This document shows, piece by piece, positions 59,525 to 64,000 of a stretch of DNA of 64,000 nucleotides. Position 1 is the first letter of the stretch; the number at the start of each line of letters is the position of its first letter. The stretch covers positions 1-64,000 of the forward strand of contig JAFZLF010000026.1 in the NCBI GenBank assembly GCA_017551625.1, given 5' to 3'. The notes under the pieces were generated by a model that was not told the DNA's origin, made no database searches, and saw only the letters and a program-made list of their open reading frames with translations. The translations under genes and the position numbers were made by a program. The stretch comes from Clostridiales bacterium. GTDB lineage: Bacteria; Bacillota; Clostridia; Saccharofermentanales; Saccharofermentanaceae.

Positions 59525-62245
59525 ATGCGACCATCGAATAAGCGCATGTTGCGCAGACTGGCGGACCGCCAGTTTCATATATATGCATTTTTCATCCCGG
59601 CCTTCATCATGATGACCGTGTTTGCCATACTGCAGGTCCACCCTTTTGCCACTGGCGAGAATATGATCCTGACGGTCGACTGTTATCACCAGTACGCGCC
59701 CTTCCTCGTTGAGACCAGGAATAAGATCCTGTCGGGACAGAGTCTCTTCTTTTCGTGGAATGTTGGTATGGGTACGAACTTCTGGGCGGTGTTTGCGAAC
59801 TATAGTGCCAGCCCGCTGAACATCCTGGCTATCTTTTTTCCGCCGAAGTATATCGGTGACTGCATTGCTTTCTTAGCGATCCTGCGCTGCGGCCTGACCG
59901 GACTATTTATGTCCTATCTGCTCAAAGAACTGGACAAGGGAAGGAAGGATCTTTTTCTGACGGCTTTTGCGTCGGCCTATGCACTCTGCGGATGGACCAT
60001 CTCTTATTTCTGGAACATCATGTGGCATGATGCTGTCGTGCTGCTTCCGCTGATCGTTCTGGGCCTTATTCACCTGATGCGGGATAAAAAACCACTTCTT
60101 TACTGCATCACGCTGGCCCTCTGTCTGATCTCCAATTTCTATGCAGGGTATTTCGTCTGCCTGTTCCTCGTCTTCTATGCGCCGATCCTTTACGTCTCTA
60201 TCACCGAGCGCGTGACACTTTCTAATTTCTGGTCGGCCGTGTGGCGCTTCGTCGTATACTCTCTGATCGGCGGAGGTCTTTCGGCGTTCCTGACGCTGTC
60301 GACATATATCACGCTTCAGAAATCATCGGCGACCGGAGACACATTTCCGAAAAAGTTTGACGTCATGAATGACATGTTTGACTTCATCAGCCGTTTCCTC
60401 GTGGCGCCGAATCCGAATATCCGTGACGGAATGGCCAACGTCTATTGCGGCATCTTCATCGCGATGCTGATCCCGCTGTTCTTCCTCTGTAAGAAGATCC
60501 GCCTCCGTGAGAAGATCGCTTATGGCGTGGGACTTGCGATCATGTATGTGAGCCTCAGTTCTCGCATGATGACCTTTATCTGGCACGGATTCCACTTCCC
60601 GAACCAGATCCCCTACCGCCAGGCCTTCCTGATCTCCTTTCTGGTGGTGATCATGGGCTATAAAGTCCTTCGTAACCTGAAGAGCTTCACGAAGAAAGAA
60701 CTGATGGTCCCGTGCCTGTGTATGATCGCGTACCTGATCCTCTACGAGAAGATCGGAGAGGGTGAAGAGGGATATCTGGCACTCGGTCTCTCATTTCTCT
60801 TCATGATCCTCTACACGGCGATCGTCCGGGTGATCGGAGAAGGGAAGAAGAGTCACATGTTCCAGCAGATCCTTCTTTTCTCTGTCCTTACGGCAGAACT
60901 GGCTACCTCGACGATCGCGACGGTCAGTCTGGTTGCGGCCCACGAGAGCTTCACCGGATGGGATTTTTACGGTTCGCATTACGATGAGATCCAGGAACTG
61001 GTGATCGAGGACGAGAAACAGAGCCCGTATGGTTTCGAGAGATCGGAGATCTACCCGGCATATATCTGTAACCAGCCTGCTCTTTATAATTTCAAGGGCA
61101 TCTCGATCTTTACCTCAACGGCCAGAGAGAGCTTCGTTACGTTTATCAAGAATCTCGGCTTCCACAATAACGGAATCAACAGCATGCGTAACTTCGGACT
61201 GACTGAAGTGACGGGTACGCTGTTCGGCGTGCATAACATGTATGACCTGAATAAGAGTTCACCGATTCCTGTTTGTTTCGAGGAAGTGGAGACCGGAAAC
61301 AGTATCCGCAAGTGTGTCAATCCCGACGCGCTCTCGCTTGGCTACATGGTCGATAGTAAGGCTCTTGAGTATCACATGACGCAGACGTCCGTTCCGTTTA
61401 TCTCGACGAGCGCCTGGGTGAAGAGTATGGGTGTGACCCGCGATGTCTTTACGGAAGTGGATCTTACACTTTCCGAACCCACGGGCATGACTGAAGGCGG
61501 AGGAAACTCACGTACCGGATATAAGTGCACTTTCTCCGGAGGCAAAACGGCATCGATCGTCGTCGAGCCGCAGGGCGCTTCGGTCGGGGATCACCTGTAT
61601 TTGTATGTCGTGGCCAATAAGCCGGCATCCCTTTCCATCGTGGACACGAATATGGACACGGATGAGACGAAAACATCCTCTGTCTCCGGCAGAAAAGGGC
61701 AGATCCTTGATCTCGGCTATGTCGGAGAGAATACGAAGAAGACCGTCACGGTCAAGTTCAATGAGAGCGAGAATCTGTCCGGGAATCTGTGGATCCAGTG
61801 CGCCAGACTCGTCGAGCCCGCCTATCAGGAGATGGTCGAACTTCTCTCTGACGAGCAGTTACAGGTCAGCTCCTACGATTCGACGAGCGTCGAAGGAATG
61901 ATTACGGCCAAGACAGACGGCGCCCTCTTACTGACGATCCCGTACGACGAGAACTGGACGGCCATGGTCGATGGGGTGGAAGCGCAGATCCTTCCGATCG
62001 ATGATGCCTTTATGGCGATCAGACTGACAGCCGGTACTCACTCGATCTCCCTGAAGTATTACCCGGCGAAGTTTGATCTTTGTGTCAAGATCTCTGTCGC
62101 GGCATTGTTTGTGCTGGTCCTGCTGACAGTTATCCGAAAGATCAGAGAATCGATCTCCATCAGAAAGATTGTTGTCGCCGAAGAACAGCCGGATGATGTT
62201 GAAGATACGGGTGCGGAGGAACTTCCTTCCGGGGAGGAACCATGA
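59525..62245 (+). CDS. YfhO-family membrane glycosyltransferase
   Basis: 906 residues with about 12 membrane helices, a large extracellular domain and a final helix. The family motif after helix 1 is TVDCYHQYAPFLVETRNKILSGQS, then FFSWNVGMGTNFW and YSASPLN. The C-terminal domain closes with TIPYDENWTAMVDGVEAQILPIDDAFMAI. It should move sugars from polyprenyl carriers to an extracellular polymer. The ribosome binding site is 14 bases from the ATG. Its stop overlaps the ATG of the next YfhO-family gene (ATGA), so both are made together. The C-terminal tail is acidic. Confidence 0.93.
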   Translation: MRPSNKRMLRRLADRQFHIYAFFIPAFIMMTVFAILQVHPFATGENMILTVDCYHQYAPFLVETRNKILSGQSLFFSWNVGMGTNFWAVFANYSASPLNILAIFFPPKYIGDCIAFLAILRCGLTGLFMSYLLKELDKGRKDLFLTAFASAYALCGWTISYFWNIMWHDAVVLLPLIVLGLIHLMRDKKPLLYCITLALCLISNFYAGYFVCLFLVFYAPILYVSITERVTLSNFWSAVWRFVVYSLIGGGLSAFLTLSTYITLQKSSATGDTFPKKFDVMNDMFDFISRFLVAPNPNIRDGMANVYCGIFIAMLIPLFFLCKKIRLREKIAYGVGLAIMYVSLSSRMMTFIWHGFHFPNQIPYRQAFLISFLVVIMGYKVLRNLKSFTKKELMVPCLCMIAYLILYEKIGEGEEGYLALGLSFLFMILYTAIVRVIGEGKKSHMFQQILLFSVLTAELATSTIATVSLVAAHESFTGWDFYGSHYDEIQELVIEDEKQSPYGFERSEIYPAYICNQPALYNFKGISIFTSTARESFVTFIKNLGFHNNGINSMRNFGLTEVTGTLFGVHNMYDLNKSSPIPVCFEEVETGNSIRKCVNPDALSLGYMVDSKALEYHMTQTSVPFISTSAWVKSMGVTRDVFTEVDLTLSEPTGMTEGGGNSRTGYKCTFSGGKTASIVVEPQGASVGDHLYLYVVANKPASLSIVDTNMDTDETKTSSVSGRKGQILDLGYVGENTKKTVTVKFNESENLSGNLWIQCARLVEPAYQEMVELLSDEQLQVSSYDSTSVEGMITAKTDGALLLTIPYDENWTAMVDGVEAQILPIDDAFMAIRLTAGTHSISLKYYPAKFDLCVKISVAALFVLVLLTVIRKIRESISIRKIVVAEEQPDDVEDTGAEELPSGEEP

Positions 62246-64000
62246 GGTACCTTCGTAAGGACGGCCGTATCACTTTTTCCGAGACGAGGACGAAGGCGTA
62301 TCTTCTGGCGTCATTTCTCCTGCCCGGATTGATCCTTCTTGTGATTGCTTACAAGTTTGATCTGTATCCGTTTTCCGATAAGTGCTTCGCGACCGATGCG
62401 CTCCGCAATACGTATTTTCCCGTGATCGCGGAACTTCGCAGAAAGATCCTCGAGAAGGAGTCTCTCTTCTATTCGTGGAATGCCGGCGGAGGAGTGAATT
62501 TCTGGGCGTGGATCTCCGCCTATGCTTCCAGTCCGTTTGTGCTTTTTTATCTGCTGGTCCCGGAAAAGGATATCGCCGCGATGACGCAGATCATCTTTGC
62601 CCTCAAGGCCTCTCTGGCATCGGTTTCACTTTTTCTGCTTCTGTGGAAAAAGGAAAATGTGGTGTCGACGGTCAGTCTCGGCCTTTCTACGGCGTATGGC
62701 CTCTGCGGATATGTTCTGACGTATTCTCAGGAGCCGTGGCTCCTCGATATCGTCATCCTTCTGCCGATCCTGATCCTTACGCTTAACTACCTGATCCGCG
62801 GGAGAAGACCATGGGCATTTTCCATCGTCTGTGCGTTCACGGGAATTGCCTGCGCAAAGGCGGGCATATATTTGCTTATCTTCATTCTGGCGATGCTCCC
62901 GCTTCTAATCATCGAGGACCGGCGTGAGAATGAGAAAGCCGGAAAACTCCGTACGATCTTCAAGGACTTTTTCCTGTATCTTTCCTTCGGATTGGGCCTT
63001 TCCGCTTTCGTGTGGTTTCCGGCGTGGCAGGCGTTCTGGAATACCTCGGCGGGAATGCAGATCCTCCATGTACCGCAGGACCTCACGATGGAACTGAAAG
63101 CATGGGATGTTCTGGATCGGGCCTGCTTCGATTCGCTTTTGATCTTCCCTTCCTTTGAAAATCAGTCTCCCAGTGTCTACTGCGGGATCGTGCCGGTCAT
63201 TTTTCTGATCCTCTATGGTTTTTCATCCCGGATCCGTTTTACGGAGAAGATATATATCTTCTGTACGATGGTGGTACTGTACATCTCTATGTCCAGTAAG
63301 ATCCTCCGGTACGTGTTCCTGGGGTTTCATTTTCCGATCACGGGTGTATATCCGCAGGCCATATTGATTACTTTTCTTATCATGTACGCATCGGGACGTC
63401 TCCTGTCACGAGGCGTATGGTTTGATGAACGCGCCCATGTTCACGCGGCGCTGGGGATGATGATCACCTTCATGCTGATCCGGTCTGCGATTGCCAAGGA
63501 CCTCTCCTATGCAGATTATGCAGTGTATATGGCGATTCTTTTCCTTGGCCTTTACTTTATCCTGATCCTGAACGCCCCTGCCCTTGAGGGAAGGAGAAAA
63601 GAAACGGTGATCTCGATTCTTGCGCTTACGATGATCGCGGAAACAGGGTTGGGATTCTATCGACCGATCAAAGAGAAGTATTACCATGCGGTCGTCGAAC
63701 GGGAAGTGATTGAGAAGGGAGCGCTGGATGGCCTTCGGATCGATCCTTCTTCTAATCCCCGCGAGAAGAAGGAGACGAAGAAAGTATATAAACTGGACGA
63801 TTCTGTGATCTATCCGGAACAGGAGCAGACGGAAACATCGAGAACTCTTACTGCGAAGACAGGACTTGCTGCCGGTGAGCGGATACTTGTTTCTTACCCG
63901 GCGGACGAGAACTACAATTATGGCTTTCGGGATCACTTTGCGACGCTGGCATCGGACGGATATATGACCTCTTTGCAGTTTGCCCGGGCCCTTTTTGCCC
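62242..64000 (+). CDS. YfhO-family membrane protein, 3' end outside window
   Basis: 586 codons are visible and the frame is still open at the window edge. The start ATG overlaps the preceding stop, with GGGGAGG upstream. It has the family features: first helix, FATDALRNTYFPVIAELRRKIL, FYSWNAGGGVNFWAW and YASSPF, then many helices. It is shorter in the first loops than its neighbour and has TD instead of D-C-Y in the acidic loop. It is a paralogue of the upstream gene, made as part of the same operon. Confidence 0.9.
   Translation, partial: MRYLRKDGRITFSETRTKAYLLASFLLPGLILLVIAYKFDLYPFSDKCFATDALRNTYFPVIAELRRKILEKESLFYSWNAGGGVNFWAWISAYASSPFVLFYLLVPEKDIAAMTQIIFALKASLASVSLFLLLWKKENVVSTVSLGLSTAYGLCGYVLTYSQEPWLLDIVILLPILILTLNYLIRGRRPWAFSIVCAFTGIACAKAGIYLLIFILAMLPLLIIEDRRENEKAGKLRTIFKDFFLYLSFGLGLSAFVWFPAWQAFWNTSAGMQILHVPQDLTMELKAWDVLDRACFDSLLIFPSFENQSPSVYCGIVPVIFLILYGFSSRIRFTEKIYIFCTMVVLYISMSSKILRYVFLGFHFPITGVYPQAILITFLIMYASGRLLSRGVWFDERAHVHAALGMMITFMLIRSAIAKDLSYADYAVYMAILFLGLYFILILNAPALEGRRKETVISILALTMIAETGLGFYRPIKEKYYHAVVEREVIEKGALDGLRIDPSSNPREKKETKKVYKLDDSVIYPEQEQTETSRTLTAKTGLAAGERILVSYPADENYNYGFRDHFATLASDGYMTSLQFARALFA

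Overview
The window looks like chromosomal DNA of a Gram-positive, probably anaerobic clostridial bacterium (Bacillota). The evidence is a C-terminal pyruvate phosphate dikinase, many lipobox lipoproteins, sortase substrates with a class B sortase, several YfhO-type membrane glycosyltransferases, a cobalamin-dependent MetH whose reactivation domain is a separate gene, and strong AGGAGG-type ribosome binding sites. The genus cannot be fixed from the sequence. No rRNA, tRNA, CRISPR array, transposase or phage gene was seen.

Layout. 1-12 kb: end of ppdK with a bidirectional terminator; a duplicated zinc-ribbon membrane protein and an SseB-like protein (minus strand); an AraC-type regulator; a lipoprotein ending in a PEBP domain; an RsmC-like methyltransferase that may be leaderless; a tandem GNAT protein; an XRE-type DNA-binding protein; and a 945-residue CbbX/SpoVK-like AAA+ protein with a phased repeat array at its promoter. 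12-20.6 kb: DUF3592-like protein, hybrid histidine kinase with receiver and HPt domains, acyltransferase 3, DUF4003-like and DUF4037-like proteins, and three lipoproteins.

20.7-31.2 kb is the most notable region: a pilus operon in the order signal-peptidase-like protein, major pilin, class B sortase, giant adhesin, lipoprotein. This resembles the streptococcal FCT order sipA-fctA-srtC-fctB. The signal-peptidase-like protein has Gly at the usual catalytic Lys position. The 2206-residue adhesin ORF begins with what looks like a complete small pilin precursor, including its own sorting signal, followed by a second signal peptide and a fibro-slime/SpaA-type adhesin ending in LPTGV.

31.2-38.6 kb: an ABC-F ribosomal-protection-type gene behind a roughly 310-nt leader; a GtrA-like flippase; and a minus-strand glycan operon (GT2, FkbM methyltransferase, YfhO-like protein, GtrB-like GT2) that appears more AT-rich than its surroundings. 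38.6-44.8 kb: methyl-transfer genes metF, MetH activation protein and metH, interrupted by an orphan solute-binding lipoprotein. 45-51.7 kb: a probably acquired DUF234-type ATPase, then a two-component system and an ABC transporter with an FtsX-type permease. 51.7-64 kb: three YfhO-family proteins, a cytoplasmic GH5 enzyme, another polytopic membrane protein, a 41-residue membrane protein and a PrsA/SurA-like membrane protein; this looks like a cell-envelope glycan region.

Many promoters are of the extended -10 type (TGnTATAAT). Two genes have tiny upstream ORFs whose stop codon overlaps the main start codon.
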